From: Actinomycetota bacterium
GTDB lineage: Bacteria; Actinomycetota; Actinomycetes; Actinomycetales; Microbacteriaceae
Length of the DNA stretch: 64,000 bases
Assembly (NCBI GenBank): GCA_020160915.1
Contig: JAIUPK010000004.1
Span: 372,001-436,000, forward strand
Reading direction: 5' to 3'
In this document: positions 1 to 9,463 of the stretch, piece after piece
Layout: every line of letters begins with the position of its first letter
Numbering within the stretch: position 1 is the stretch's first letter
Program-made: the position numbers and the translations under genes
The notes under the pieces: model-generated
Told to the model about the DNA's origin: nothing
The model's database searches: none
What the model saw: only the letters and a program-made list of their open reading frames with translations

Positions 1-275
1 TTACGGACACCCAATTCATCGCTGGTAAGGCCCGTCTGCCGATCGCCGTGATCGGCGGCTTGACCCCCCACCGAGGGGATGACGCACGCGCAGAGCGTGG
101 ACCACGTCTCGATGCCCGAGCCTGGCTGCTCATCCGCGGGTGGGTCGACCCCGTCCTGAGGGTGCAACTCATCGACGAGAAGGACCCGACGCCCTACTGG
201 ATCGTGTCCACCCGACACCCGGAGGCGATCATCGCCGCGGTCGATGAGGTCAGGCCGCGCACTCCTGGCAGATAG
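1..275 (+). CDS. DUF3093 family protein, C-terminal part
   Basis: The reading frame is open from the left edge to TAG at 273-275, so the gene starts upstream of the window. The visible 90 residues end with a segment around RGWVDPVLRV, DPTPYWIVSTRHPEA and a short basic tail, which is how DUF3093 membrane proteins of actinobacteria end. The membrane segments of the family would lie in the missing N-terminal part. Function is unknown. The last 26 bases overlap the end of the convergent DUF4193 gene. The family name comes from motif memory only. Confidence 0.75.
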   Translation, partial: TDTQFIAGKARLPIAVIGGLTPHRGDDARAERGPRLDARAWLLIRGWVDPVLRVQLIDEKDPTPYWIVSTRHPEAIIAAVDEVRPRTPGR

Positions 276-543
276 GCCCCAGCTTCGTCTCGTGATCGAT
301 CTGCGAGCGGTGCTTCACCAGGAAGCAGTTGACGCAGGTGAACTCGTCGGCCTGAGGAGGCAGTACAACCACGTCGAGGTCGAGGTCGGAGAGATCCGCC
401 CCCGCCAATTCGAAACTTCCCGGGTTGTCAGCGTCATCCGCGTCGATTGAACCCGAGGTCTTGTCCGGGACGCGCTCCTTGAGGGCCTCGATCGACTCGG
501 AGTCGTCGTCGGTCTTACGGGGTGCGTCGTAGTCGGTTGCCAT
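250..543 (-). CDS. DUF4193 family small zinc-ribbon-like protein
   Basis: This 97-residue acidic protein begins MATDYDAPRK and carries the DDDSESIEAL and LKERVPDK segments typical of DUF4193. The C-terminal third has two CxxC pairs (CVNC and CQEC) about 20 residues apart, so a small zinc-binding knuckle is likely. An in-frame ATG two codons upstream (549) is possible, but the family usually starts at MATDYDAP. No function is established. The family is widespread in actinobacteria and often sits beside DUF3093 and dut. It is divergent from sepH, with a 211-base gap, and overlaps the DUF3093 gene end by 26 bases. Confidence 0.85.
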   Translation of the reverse strand: MATDYDAPRKTDDDSESIEALKERVPDKTSGSIDADDADNPGSFELAGADLSDLDLDVVVLPPQADEFTCVNCFLVKHRSQIDHETKLGPICQECAA

Positions 544-754
544 GCCCATCCACTTCTGTATGCGTCGTTTCTCAGTGCTGCGTAACGAAATCGGCGGGGA
601 CAGTGTGCATCATCCCAAGGGGAATAGCAAACCGCTGAACGACCGTCGCGTTGACGCTAGACGAACAACTTGCGGCACGCCTGTTCTATTCCCGGGAAAC
701 GCTGGTCAGTCGTGTCATCCTTGTGGCAATCGTGACGGCTGGAGGGCATTCAGC

Positions 755-1789
755 ATGCAGGACCTGCAGGTAATCGGAGTGGAGAACGGCGCACTCGTCG
801 TCGCCTCCGACGACGGTACGCGCTTCCGTCTCCCCATCGATGATGTGCTCCAGTCGAAGGTTCGACAGAGCATTCCCGACACCGGGGAGGGGCGCAAGCT
901 CGCGCCCAAGGAGATCCAGGCCCACATTCGCTCGGGCATGTCTGCGCAGGATGTCGCCTCGATCACCGGCGCCCCGCTCGACTACATCCAGCGCTTCGAG
1001 GGGCCTGTGATCGCCGAGCGCGAGTTCGTGGTCACCTCCGCGCTTGCGGTCGCGGTGCACACGGCGGCGGACACCGACCCGCTACGGCAGGGCAAGACCT
1101 TCGGAACGGCCATCCGCGAGCGGCTGCACGACCTGGGCGGAACCAATGAGCGCTGGGCCAGCTGGAAGGATGCCGCGAGCGGCTGGGTCGTCAAGCTCTC
1201 GTTCACCGCCAACCAGATCGATCACGATGCCCGATGGCAGTTCGATCCCAAGAAGCACACGCTGAGCCCTCTCAACAACGAGGCAATCACCCTCTCCCAG
1301 CAGGGCGAGGCGGCGGGCACCCTGGTTCCTCGGCTGCGGGCAGTGTCGACCGACGAGCCGACAATCGATGCCTCACGGTTCGACAGCGGAGCCTTCGCGA
1401 TTGCCGACTCCGACCTGGCTGGCCCAGATCTTCCCATGGATGCGACGGCGCCCGTATCGCTCGCTCCGGCGTCGATCAGCCCGGCGAACGCCCCCGCGGC
1501 CAGCGACGACGAGCCGGTGCACGGCAATCAGACCGCCGACCTCCTCGAGGCCCTGCGCCGCCGGCGTGGGGAGCGGGAGTCGGCACCGTTCGAGGACGAC
1601 GAGCGCGCCTCACATCCGTCGACCGGCGGCATTCGCATAGTGGACGTGCCGACGGACGGCCCCGGCGATGAAGGGCCGTCCCCTCGCCGCACGGCGCCGC
1701 AGCCGACGATTCGCAAGAAGGGCCGCGCGACGATGCCGAGCTGGGACGAGATCGTCTTCGGCGCGCGCCCCGACGACGACCTGGCCTAG
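755..1789 (+). CDS. sepH: SepH, septation regulator (FtsZ assembly factor)
   Basis: A 344-residue protein. The N-terminal ~170 residues form the DUF3071/SepH domain, beginning MQDLQVIGVENGALVV with a helix-turn-helix-like segment (SGMSAQDVASITG, then YIQRFEGPV). In Streptomyces and Mycobacterium, SepH binds FtsZ through this domain and promotes filament assembly at the septum. The rest is a Pro/Ala/Asp-rich, probably disordered tail ending in a basic patch (RKKGRATMPSWDEIVFG) conserved in the family. The start is chosen at ATG 755 because GGAGGG at 741-746 lies 8 bases before it. The frame stays open further upstream, but that part has no family similarity. The stop overlaps the convergent phosphatase gene by four bases. 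Confidence 0.92.
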   Translation: MQDLQVIGVENGALVVASDDGTRFRLPIDDVLQSKVRQSIPDTGEGRKLAPKEIQAHIRSGMSAQDVASITGAPLDYIQRFEGPVIAEREFVVTSALAVAVHTAADTDPLRQGKTFGTAIRERLHDLGGTNERWASWKDAASGWVVKLSFTANQIDHDARWQFDPKKHTLSPLNNEAITLSQQGEAAGTLVPRLRAVSTDEPTIDASRFDSGAFAIADSDLAGPDLPMDATAPVSLAPASISPANAPAASDDEPVHGNQTADLLEALRRRRGERESAPFEDDERASHPSTGGIRIVDVPTDGPGDEGPSPRRTAPQPTIRKKGRATMPSWDEIVFGARPDDDLA

Positions 1790-2925
1790 GCCGCGAAAGC
1801 CCCGAACCGCAACAGCGGGACGCGCAGTTCGGGCTGCGTTGCGGAGCCGTGCTGACCGATCATCGCTCGGGCGTGCGGGCTTGCGGTGCGGGAGTCGTAG
1901 TAGGCGATCGACTTGCGGGCGGCGACGATGATGTCTCCGATCCTTGGCGCGACGTCGGGTCGCACCGCTCCCAGCCAGCCGGACTGCACGAACTCGTCGC
2001 GAGTCAGCACCCAGGAGCGGTCGGACTCGGCCGCGCGCCACTGGTCGACCAGGGCCGCCCGCAGCGTCGCAGACAGGTCGGGTTCGAAATGCAGTTGCAG
2101 GCACCGCGGTTCCCCCGCCACGAACCGAATACCGTCGAGCAGGGCCGGGGCAGAGTCGATGAGCACATGAGATCGGGTGGGAACGTCGATGATCCCGTGA
2201 TCGGCGGTGACGAGCAGACCCGCACGTGGGCCCAGCGCCGCCACCAAGTCGCGCACGGCCGAGTCAGTCGCCTCCAAGGCGGCCGTCCACTCGCGCGACT
2301 CCCAGCCGTGGGCGTGGGCGGCCATGTCTAGCTCGGGTACGTACACGTAGATGAGGCCGGGGGGACCCGGCTGTGCTGCGAGTTCGGCGGCACGCTGCAT
2401 CCGTGCGGAGATGGATGACCCACTCACGTACTGCGCGCCCCGCAGGACCGCGCGCGTGAAGCCGGAGTCGCGGTACCTCTCTGTTCCGACGGCGGCCGCA
2501 CCCAAGCCCGCCGCGGAAGCCCGCTCGAAGACGGTGGGTTGGAGTTGCCAGGTTGCGGGATCGAGATTGTCATCCCACCCCGAGAGCTGATTGACGACTC
2601 GGTCATGGGCGCTGTCGAGCACGCTGTAGCCGACGAGTCCGTGCTGGCCGGGCAGCTGGCCGGTGGTGAGCGAAGCAAGGGCCGCCGCGGTGGTGGTCGG
2701 GAACCCCGCCTCGATCACCGACTTGGTCGTGAGGGCACCGCACAGCGTGCGAGCGTGACCCGCCGTCGCCTTCAGGGCCTCGGCGCCGAGACCATCCACG
2801 AGCAGCACCACGGCGCGTTCGATGGGCGGCAAACCGAGCCGATTGCCCTGTCCCTGAATCGCGCTGAGACAACTTTCCAGCACATCGGCAAGGCTCAACC
2901 CGTCTGGTTTGGGCGCCGGTAACAT
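1786..2925 (-). CDS. Type I phosphodiesterase/nucleotide pyrophosphatase (alkaline phosphatase superfamily)
   Basis: This 379-residue protein has the metal-dependent alkaline phosphatase-superfamily signatures: VVLLVDGLG near residue 45 (first metal Asp), FPTTTAAALASLTTG near 75-90 (catalytic Thr nucleophile), ELDMAAHAHGW near 205 (Asp/His metal ligands) and VTADHGI near 240. No signal peptide or membrane segment is visible, so it is probably cytoplasmic. The substrate cannot be told from sequence. This gene next to sepH and parC is a common actinobacterial arrangement. A TAGGAT hexamer lies 7 bases before the ATG, suggesting a leaderless mRNA. Confidence 0.85.
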   Translation of the reverse strand: MLPAPKPDGLSLADVLESCLSAIQGQGNRLGLPPIERAVVLLVDGLGAEALKATAGHARTLCGALTTKSVIEAGFPTTTAAALASLTTGQLPGQHGLVGYSVLDSAHDRVVNQLSGWDDNLDPATWQLQPTVFERASAAGLGAAAVGTERYRDSGFTRAVLRGAQYVSGSSISARMQRAAELAAQPGPPGLIYVYVPELDMAAHAHGWESREWTAALEATDSAVRDLVAALGPRAGLLVTADHGIIDVPTRSHVLIDSAPALLDGIRFVAGEPRCLQLHFEPDLSATLRAALVDQWRAAESDRSWVLTRDEFVQSGWLGAVRPDVAPRIGDIIVAARKSIAYYDSRTASPHARAMIGQHGSATQPELRVPLLRFGAFAA

Positions 2926-2932
2926 GGGGGCA

Positions 2933-2938
2933 ATCCTA
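2933..2938 (-). promoter_or_regulatory. -10 hexamer, leaderless promoter of the phosphatase gene
   Basis: TAGGAT on the minus strand ends 7 bases before the ATG at 2925, so transcription would begin at or next to the start codon. It overlaps the parC start on the other strand. No clear -35 box was seen. Confidence 0.45.
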
Positions 2939-5406
2939 TGGCTACCCCAGAAAATCCCTCCGCCGTCACGCCCTCCGCCGACTCCAGAACTGGCGAACGC
3001 ATCGAGGACGTCGATGTGTCAGCCGAGATGCAGGGCTCGTTCCTCGAGTACGCCTACTCGGTCATCTACTCCCGTGCACTGCCCGACGCCCGCGACGGGC
3101 TCAAGCCGGTGCAGCGTCGCATCCTGTACCAGATGACCGAGATGGGCCTTCGGCCCGACCGGGGCCACGTGAAGTCCTCGCGGGTTGTCGGCGACGTCAT
3201 GGGCAAGCTGCACCCGCACGGCGACGCCTCGATCTATGACGCACTCGTGCGGCTCACCCAGGACTTCGTGCTGCGCGTTCCGCTCATCGATGGCCACGGC
3301 AACTTCGGAACCCTCGACGATGGACCGGCCGCACCGCGCTACACCGAGGCCCGCCTGCAGGCCGCAGCACTCGCGATGACCGACGGTCTCGACGAAGACG
3401 TCGTCGACTTCGTGCCGAACTACGACAACTCACTGACGCAGCCCGAGGTGTTGCCGTCGGCCTTCCCCAATCTGCTCGTCAACGGAGCGAGTGGCATCGC
3501 CGTCGGCATGGCCACGAACATGGCACCCCACAACCTCATCGAGGTCGTGGGAGCGGCGCGACACCTCCTGGACCACCCCGACGCGAGTCTCGAAGACCTC
3601 ATGTCGTTCGTACCGGGACCGGACCTGCCGACCGGTGGCACGATCATCGGTCTCGAGGGAATCCGGGATGCCTACGCGACCGGCCGCGGAGCGTTCAAGA
3701 CGCGCGCAAAGGTGTCGGTGGAGGCGATCACGGCCCGCAAGACCGGGCTCGTCGTCACCGAGCTGCCCTACCTCATCGGCACCGAGCGGGTGATCGAGAA
3801 GATCAAGGACGGCGTCAACTCCAAGCGCATCAACGGCATCTCCGATGTCACCGACCTCACCGATCGCAAGCACGGCATGCGACTCGTGATCGGCATCAAG
3901 ACCGGCTTCAGCCCGGATGCCGTGCTCGAGCAGCTCTACCGTCTCACCCCCCTCGAAGACAGCTTCTCGATCAACAACGTCGCCCTCGTCGGCGGCGGAC
4001 CGCGCACGCTGGGCCTCAAGGAACTGCTTCAGGTCTACCTCGACCATCGTCTGGCGGTCGTCCGTCGCCGCAGCGAGTACCGGCTCGCGCGCCGACGAGA
4101 ACGGCTTCACCTCGTCGAGGGTCTGCTGATCGCGATCCTGGATATTGACGAGGTCATTCAGGTCATTCGCCAGAGCGACGACAGCGATCAGGCCCGTGCG
4201 AGGCTCATCGATGTCTTCGACCTGAGCGAGCTGCAGGCCGAGTACATCCTGGAGCTGCGGCTGCGCCGACTGACCAAGTTCAGCCGGATCGAGCTGGAGG
4301 CTGAAGCCGACAAGCTGCGCGCCGAGATCGCCTACCTCGAGGGCGTTCTGGCCGATCCCGCCCGCATCCGTCAGCTCGTCTCCGAGGAGCTCGAGCAGGT
4401 CGCTGAGCGATTCGGCACACCGCGACGCACCCTGCTCACCGAGGCGCGCGCATCCGTCGCCACCACCTCGGCGGCCCGCAAGGCGGCGCCGGTGCTGGAG
4501 ATCGCGGATGCACCCTGTGAGGTGCTGCTGTCGACCACCGGCCGCGCCATCCGAATCGATCTGCCCGAGGACGGCAGCCCGCTCGCGGCCGCCCGGCGTC
4601 GCAGCAGGCACGATGCGATCAGGTCCCGCGTGACCACGACGAGTCGTACCGAGATCGGGGCCGTCACCAGTACCGGGCGCCTCATCCGTCTCACCGCCGT
4701 CGACCTGCCGAGCGTTCCCGCGAATTCGATCCAGCTCGCGGCCGGCGCCAAGATCACGGAATACTTGGCGATCGGATCCAAGGAGCGGGTGCTCGGTCTC
4801 GTGACGCTCGACGGCGAGCCGATCGCGCTCGGAACCCGCCAGGGAACCGTCAAACGTGTCGCGCCCGGCTCGTGGCCGAGCAAGCCCGAGTTCGAGATCA
4901 TCTCGCTCAAGCCGGGCGACGAGGTCGTCGGAGTGTCGCAGGGAGGCGACGGCGATGAGCTCGTCTTCGTGACCTCGGATGCGCAGCTGCTGCACTTCGG
5001 TGCGTCCGCCGTGCGGCCGCAGGGACCATCAGCCGGCGGAATGGCGGGTATCAACCTGAGCGCGAAGGCGACGGTCACCTACTTCGGCTCCGTCGACCCG
5101 GCCGCCGACAATGTCGTGGTGACGCTCTCGACATCGGTGGCCACGATCGCCGGCGCCGACCCCGGGCGCGGCAAGGTGTCGCCGCTGTCCGAGTTCCCCG
5201 GAAAGGGGCGCGCGACCGGCGGTGTGCGAGCGCACAGTTTCCTGAAGGGTGAGGACGTTCTCGCGCTGGCGTGGGTCGGGGCGGCCCCAGCGAATGCTGT
5301 GGGAACCGACGGGTCGATCAGGACGCTGCCCGAGACGGGCGCCAAGCGGGACGCCTCCGGCACTCCGCTCGACGGCGTAGTGGGCTCGGTCGGGTCATCC
5401 GTCTAG
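2938..5406 (+). CDS. parC: DNA topoisomerase IV subunit A
   Basis: An 822-residue type IIA topoisomerase A subunit that cuts and rejoins DNA during chromosome decatenation, acting with ParE. The winged-helix region has SRALPDARDGLKPVQRRI and HPHGDASIYDALVRL. The catalytic Tyr135 is in APRYTEARL. IGVEG-type tower residues and the coiled coil (about 385-470) follow, then a beta-propeller C-terminal half from about residue 500. The gyrase-specific GyrA box (QRRGGKG) was not seen, and parE lies nearby, so ParC is preferred over GyrA. The gggggc tract 6-11 bases before ATG 2938 may serve as a ribosome site. The gene is convergent with the esterase gene. Confidence 0.93.
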   Translation: MATPENPSAVTPSADSRTGERIEDVDVSAEMQGSFLEYAYSVIYSRALPDARDGLKPVQRRILYQMTEMGLRPDRGHVKSSRVVGDVMGKLHPHGDASIYDALVRLTQDFVLRVPLIDGHGNFGTLDDGPAAPRYTEARLQAAALAMTDGLDEDVVDFVPNYDNSLTQPEVLPSAFPNLLVNGASGIAVGMATNMAPHNLIEVVGAARHLLDHPDASLEDLMSFVPGPDLPTGGTIIGLEGIRDAYATGRGAFKTRAKVSVEAITARKTGLVVTELPYLIGTERVIEKIKDGVNSKRINGISDVTDLTDRKHGMRLVIGIKTGFSPDAVLEQLYRLTPLEDSFSINNVALVGGGPRTLGLKELLQVYLDHRLAVVRRRSEYRLARRRERLHLVEGLLIAILDIDEVIQVIRQSDDSDQARARLIDVFDLSELQAEYILELRLRRLTKFSRIELEAEADKLRAEIAYLEGVLADPARIRQLVSEELEQVAERFGTPRRTLLTEARASVATTSAARKAAPVLEIADAPCEVLLSTTGRAIRIDLPEDGSPLAAARRRSRHDAIRSRVTTTSRTEIGAVTSTGRLIRLTAVDLPSVPANSIQLAAGAKITEYLAIGSKERVLGLVTLDGEPIALGTRQGTVKRVAPGSWPSKPEFEIISLKPGDEVVGVSQGGDGDELVFVTSDAQLLHFGASAVRPQGPSAGGMAGINLSAKATVTYFGSVDPAADNVVVTLSTSVATIAGADPGRGKVSPLSEFPGKGRATGGVRAHSFLKGEDVLALAWVGAAPANAVGTDGSIRTLPETGAKRDASGTPLDGVVGSVGSSV

Positions 5407-5413
5407 CAGACCG

Positions 5414-6931
5414 CTAGATGTGGGGCACGAACTCCTGCCAGGCGACTCGTCGCGCCCGGCGCGGGTCTTCCTCCACGCGATCGGTTCGGTCGATGATCAG
5501 CGTGCGCCGCTTCTTGGCGGTGTAGCGCGGCCAATCGGATCCCACCTCCCCGGTGCGGGCGAAACTCAGCCAGTGCCGCTGCATGCGCACCCCCGCGCGT
5601 TTGAAAGCCGCGCGTCCACCGGCGGCTCCGATGCCGCGACCGAAGAGGCCGTCCATCCGGTCGAAGAGAGCGAAGAGCTCGAGCCCGTGCGTGGCGTCCA
5701 GACCCGCCCAGCGCAGCAGGCGGGGCGCGATGTCAAACCGGTAGAAGTACACGGGGGCGAATCGCGCGTGCCGCTCGGCCACCTTCACCGAGGGGTACCA
5801 GAACGAGTAGTCGCCAGCGAAGTCGGCCGCCGGTCGGGGCGCGGGCAAGCCCGGGTATTGGGCCTTGACCGCCTTGCGCGAGCGTTTGCGGGTCTTCGCG
5901 AAGATCGCACGGATGCGCGGCGGCGTGGTCGCGAGGATGTCCAGTCGTCCGCGGAACAGCGATCCCTCCCGATCGTTGGTGCCGATGATCAGGGGAACGC
6001 GGTGGGCGCGCCCGGCCTTGAAGGCGTCGAGGGGACGCTCCGGCACGAACTCGCCGTCGATCACCGGCGCGAGCGCGATGGTTCCCGGGGTCTCGTCAGG
6101 CGCGCGCAGCTGCATCTTCGTCGTTGCTGCGACCAGTTGATCGACCGGCGCGGCCATCAGCAGCTGGCCGGCGTCCTCCGGGCTCGTGCTCTCGGTGCTC
6201 GTGTTGTCGATGGCCGCACTCAGTAGCTCGACGTACTCGCGGGCCCACCCGGCGGTGATCTCGGAGGGATAGATCGCGTTGGGCGGTGCACTCTGGGCGA
6301 TCGCGCGAGCGAAGAGTCCGTCCGCGCAGGGCACGGTCATGAGGGTCGTCACGGCGTTCCCACCGGCGGACTCGCCGAAGAGAGTCACGTTGGCGGGATC
6401 ACCGCCGAACGCGGCGATGTTGTCGCGCACCCACTCAAGTGCTGCGACCTGGTCGCGCAGGCCGAGGTTGTTGTCGAAGCGGTGCGAGCGTGTCGAGAAG
6501 GAGCTGAAGTCCAGGTAGCCGAGCGCACCCAGCCGGTAGTTGAAGTTCACGAAGATGACACCACCCGAGCGCACCAGACCCTCGCCCTGCTTGTGGATCT
6601 CGCGAGCGGATCCCACGCTGTAGGCGCCACCGTGCACGAACACCATCACGGGCATCCGCTCGCCCGGCTCGGCCGGCGCGATCACGTTGAGGGTGAGGCA
6701 GTCCTCGGACATGGGGGCATTGGTGCGCACCCGGAACTGTCCGTTGCGGTCCTGTGGTGCGATCGGCCCGAACTCCGAGGCATCCCGGATTCCCGCCCAC
6801 GGCGTCACAGCGGAGGGTGCCCTGAACCGCAGCTCGCCGACGGGCGCCGCCGCATAGGGGATGCCCCGCCACATCCGCAGGCCGCGCCGGACGGTGCCCT
6901 CAAGCACTCCCCCGGTCACCTCAACTCTCAC
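5414..6931 (-). CDS. Type B carboxylesterase/lipase family protein
   Basis: A 505-residue alpha/beta hydrolase of the carboxylesterase type B family, which hydrolyses ester bonds of unspecified substrates. Visible motifs are the N-terminal RGIPYA..P segment, EDCLTLNV near residue 76, the oxyanion-hole HGG at 100-102, and the nucleophile elbow GESAGG with Ser188. A Glu in GTNDREGS and a His in DATHGLEL fit the rest of the triad. No signal peptide is seen, so it is probably cytoplasmic. Start is GTG 6931 because TAGAAT lies 6 bases before it. It sits between parC and parE without evident functional link. Confidence 0.9.
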   Translation of the reverse strand: MRVEVTGGVLEGTVRRGLRMWRGIPYAAAPVGELRFRAPSAVTPWAGIRDASEFGPIAPQDRNGQFRVRTNAPMSEDCLTLNVIAPAEPGERMPVMVFVHGGAYSVGSAREIHKQGEGLVRSGGVIFVNFNYRLGALGYLDFSSFSTRSHRFDNNLGLRDQVAALEWVRDNIAAFGGDPANVTLFGESAGGNAVTTLMTVPCADGLFARAIAQSAPPNAIYPSEITAGWAREYVELLSAAIDNTSTESTSPEDAGQLLMAAPVDQLVAATTKMQLRAPDETPGTIALAPVIDGEFVPERPLDAFKAGRAHRVPLIIGTNDREGSLFRGRLDILATTPPRIRAIFAKTRKRSRKAVKAQYPGLPAPRPAADFAGDYSFWYPSVKVAERHARFAPVYFYRFDIAPRLLRWAGLDATHGLELFALFDRMDGLFGRGIGAAGGRAAFKRAGVRMQRHWLSFARTGEVGSDWPRYTAKKRRTLIIDRTDRVEEDPRRARRVAWQEFVPHI

Positions 6932-6937
6932 GCCCGC

Positions 6938-6943
6938 ATTCTA
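6938..6943 (-). promoter_or_regulatory. -10 hexamer, leaderless promoter of the esterase gene
   Basis: TAGAAT on the minus strand ends 6 bases before the GTG start at 6931. No Shine-Dalgarno sequence is present between them. Confidence 0.55.
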
Positions 6944-6960
6944 GGCAGTGCGAGTGACCG

Positions 6961-9039
6961 TCAGACGTCGATGCGGTCGCGGTCGAGCCCGTGGCCGGCG
7001 ATGATGAACTCCTTGCGGGGCGCGACATCGTTGCCCATGAGCAGCTCGAACACCTTCGCCGCCATCTCCGCGTCGCCGACGTTGACCCGCCTGAGGGTGC
7101 GGTGAGCGCGGTCCATCGTCGTCGTGGCGAGCTGGTCGGCATCCATCTCACCGAGACCCTTGTAGCGCTGGATCGGGTCCTGATACTTCTTGCCGCTCTT
7201 CTTGAGCCCAGCCAGCACGGCGTTCAACTCGGCTTCCGAGTACGTGTAGATCGTCTCGTTCGGCTTCGAACCCGGATTGAGAACGACCACCCGGTGCAGC
7301 GGCGGCACCGCGGCGTAGACCCGGCCATCCCGGATCATCTCGGGCATGTACCGGAAGAACAGCGTCAGCAGCAGCGTGCGGATGTGCGCGCCGTCGACAT
7401 CGGCGTCGGCCATGATGATGACCTTGCCGTACCGGGCGGACTCCAGATCGAAGCTACGACCCGACCCGGCGCCGATGACCTGAATGATCGACGCGCACTC
7501 GGCGTTGGAGAGCATGTCGCTGACCGAGGCCTTCTGCACGTTGAGGATCTTGCCGCGAATCGGCAGCAACGCCTGGTACTCACTGTCGCGCCCGAGCTTG
7601 GCGGTACCGAGGGCGGAGTCACCCTCGACGATGAAGAGCTCGCTGTTGGCGACGTCGTTCGAGCGGCAGTCCACGAGCTTCGCCGGCAGCGAGGAACTCT
7701 CCAGCGCGTTCTTGCGCCGCTGGGTCTCCTTGTGGGCGCGCGCCGAGATGCGTGACTTCATCTCCGACACGATCTTGTCGAGCACGAGGGCACTCTGCGC
7801 CTTGTCGTCGCGCTTGGACGACGCGTACTTCTCCGCCAGCTGCTTCGCGATGACGGATGACACGATCGAGCGCACAGCGGGCGTGCCGAGTATCTCCTTG
7901 GTCTGGCCTTCGAACTGGGGTTCTGGCAGCCGTACCGTGAGCACCGCGGTCAGCCCGGCCAGCACGTCGTCCTTCTCCAGCTTGTCGGATCCCACCTTGA
8001 GTCGGCGCGCATTCTTCTCGACCTCGGCACGGAGGAACTTGAGCATCCCCTGCTCGAAACCGGCCTGATGCGTTCCGCCCTTCGGGGTGGCGATGATGTT
8101 CACGAAGCTCTTGAACACGGTGTCGTACCCGGTGCCCCACCGCAGTGCCACGTCGACCTGGCACTCGCGGGTGAGCTCGGTCGGGGTCATGTGCCCGTTG
8201 TCCTGAAGCACCGGCACGGTTTCGGTGAAGGTGCCGGACCCGAGCATGCGCCAGGTGTCGGTGATCGGCGCATCCGGAGCCAGGTGATCGACGAACTCGC
8301 CGATGCCGCCCTCGAAGTGGAAGGTCTCGCGTCGCGGCTCGGGCCCGCGCGAGTCGGTGAGGTCGAGAGTCAGCGATGGCACGAGGAAGGCCGTCTGGCG
8401 CAGGCGATCCAGGAGCTCATCGGTCTGGAACGTCGCCCCCTTGGTGAAGATCTGGCGGTCGGCCCAGTACCGGATGCGCGTGCCGGTGACGCCCTTGGCG
8501 ACCTTGCCGACGACCCGCAGCTCGCTGCCGGACACGAACGGCGTGAACGTGGCGTCGGGCGTGGGCTCGCCGGAGTCGGCGAAGATGCCGGGCTCACCGC
8601 GGTGGAACGACATCGCCCAGGTCTTGCCGTCGCGGTCGACCTCGACGTCGAGCCGCTCCGAGAGCGCATTGACCACCGAAGCGCCGACGCCGTGCAGTCC
8701 ACCGGATGCCGCGTACGATCCGCCGCCGAACTTGCCGCCGGCGTGGAGCTTGGTGAACACGACCTCGACGCCCGAGAGACCCGTCTTGGGCTCGATGTCG
8801 ACGGGGATGCCGCGGGCGGTATCGCGCACCTCGACGCTCTCGTCGGGGTGCAGGATCACCGCGATCTCGGTACCGTGACCGCCCAGCGCCTCGTCGACAG
8901 AGTTGTCGATGATCTCCCAGAGGCAATGCATGAGGCCACGGGAGTCGGTGGAACCGATGTACATACCGGGACGCTTGCGAACTGCCTCGAGCCCCTCGAG
9001 CACGGACAGATGACGGGCCGAGTAGTCAGCGCTCGACAT
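6961..9039 (-). CDS. parE: DNA topoisomerase IV subunit B
   Basis: A 692-residue ATPase subunit of topoisomerase IV, partner of ParC. The GHKL ATPase domain has LEAVRKRPGMYIGST, DNSVDEAL with its catalytic Glu, and LHGVGASVVNALS. The transducer domain follows. The TOPRIM domain has EGDSALGTAKLGRD and DADVDGAHI, both intact, then PIRGKILNV and the C-terminal QRYKGLGEM. Start is ATG 9039 (MSSADYSARHLSVL) because AAGGAG lies 8 bases upstream. The longer upstream frame has no family similarity. It ends 29 bases before the esterase start and is divergent from the DUF7455 gene. Confidence 0.93.
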   Translation of the reverse strand: MSSADYSARHLSVLEGLEAVRKRPGMYIGSTDSRGLMHCLWEIIDNSVDEALGGHGTEIAVILHPDESVEVRDTARGIPVDIEPKTGLSGVEVVFTKLHAGGKFGGGSYAASGGLHGVGASVVNALSERLDVEVDRDGKTWAMSFHRGEPGIFADSGEPTPDATFTPFVSGSELRVVGKVAKGVTGTRIRYWADRQIFTKGATFQTDELLDRLRQTAFLVPSLTLDLTDSRGPEPRRETFHFEGGIGEFVDHLAPDAPITDTWRMLGSGTFTETVPVLQDNGHMTPTELTRECQVDVALRWGTGYDTVFKSFVNIIATPKGGTHQAGFEQGMLKFLRAEVEKNARRLKVGSDKLEKDDVLAGLTAVLTVRLPEPQFEGQTKEILGTPAVRSIVSSVIAKQLAEKYASSKRDDKAQSALVLDKIVSEMKSRISARAHKETQRRKNALESSSLPAKLVDCRSNDVANSELFIVEGDSALGTAKLGRDSEYQALLPIRGKILNVQKASVSDMLSNAECASIIQVIGAGSGRSFDLESARYGKVIIMADADVDGAHIRTLLLTLFFRYMPEMIRDGRVYAAVPPLHRVVVLNPGSKPNETIYTYSEAELNAVLAGLKKSGKKYQDPIQRYKGLGEMDADQLATTTMDRAHRTLRRVNVGDAEMAAKVFELLMGNDVAPRKEFIIAGHGLDRDRIDV

Positions 9040-9214
9040 AGATGGATCTCCTTGGGTCGTCTTCAAGACTAGGGTCCTCGAGGCCACCGACCCTGTTGCC
9101 ACACCACCGCTGTACGCGTTCAGCGAAATACCCGGCAAATGTCGCACCGCTGTAACAACCGCGTGCTTGTATTGAGTCACGGGAACTTCACCCGCCAGCC
9201 GTAAGGAGCAGGAC

Positions 9215-9445
9215 ATGTCTCAGATCGCCACCGAGAACACCGCCGTCGACGAACTGGACTACTCCCTCTCCGCGCTCGACCGTTGCGACAGCTGCGGAGC
9301 GCAGGCCTATATTCGAGTCACCCTCGCCAGCGGCGACCTTCTCTTCTGCGCGCACCACGGCGCCAAGTTCAAGGAGAAGCTGTTCCCGACCGCGCTCAAC
9401 TGGCACGACGAGTCGGCGCGCCTGCTGGAGTCCGTCGCCGACTAG
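9215..9445 (+). CDS. DUF7455 small zinc-finger-like protein
   Basis: A 76-residue protein with ALDRCDSCGAQAYIRV, then DLLFCAHHGAKFKEKL, the pattern of the actinobacterial DUF7455 family. CxxC plus CxHH may bind one zinc ion. TAAGGAG lies 8 bases before ATG 9215. Its role is unknown. It is commonly found divergent from the topoisomerase IV B subunit gene in actinobacteria, as here, with a 175-base intergenic region. Confidence 0.85.
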   Translation: MSQIATENTAVDELDYSLSALDRCDSCGAQAYIRVTLASGDLLFCAHHGAKFKEKLFPTALNWHDESARLLESVAD

Positions 9446-9463
9446 GCGACCCGCCCCTTCGAG

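Noticed and set aside
3430-4995. A 521-codon minus-strand open frame opposite parC
   Set aside because: Shadow of a strongly coded gene. No family features.
5406-5414. Terminator between the convergent parC and esterase genes
   Set aside because: Only a weak CTAG-flanked repeat is present, too short for a stable stem.
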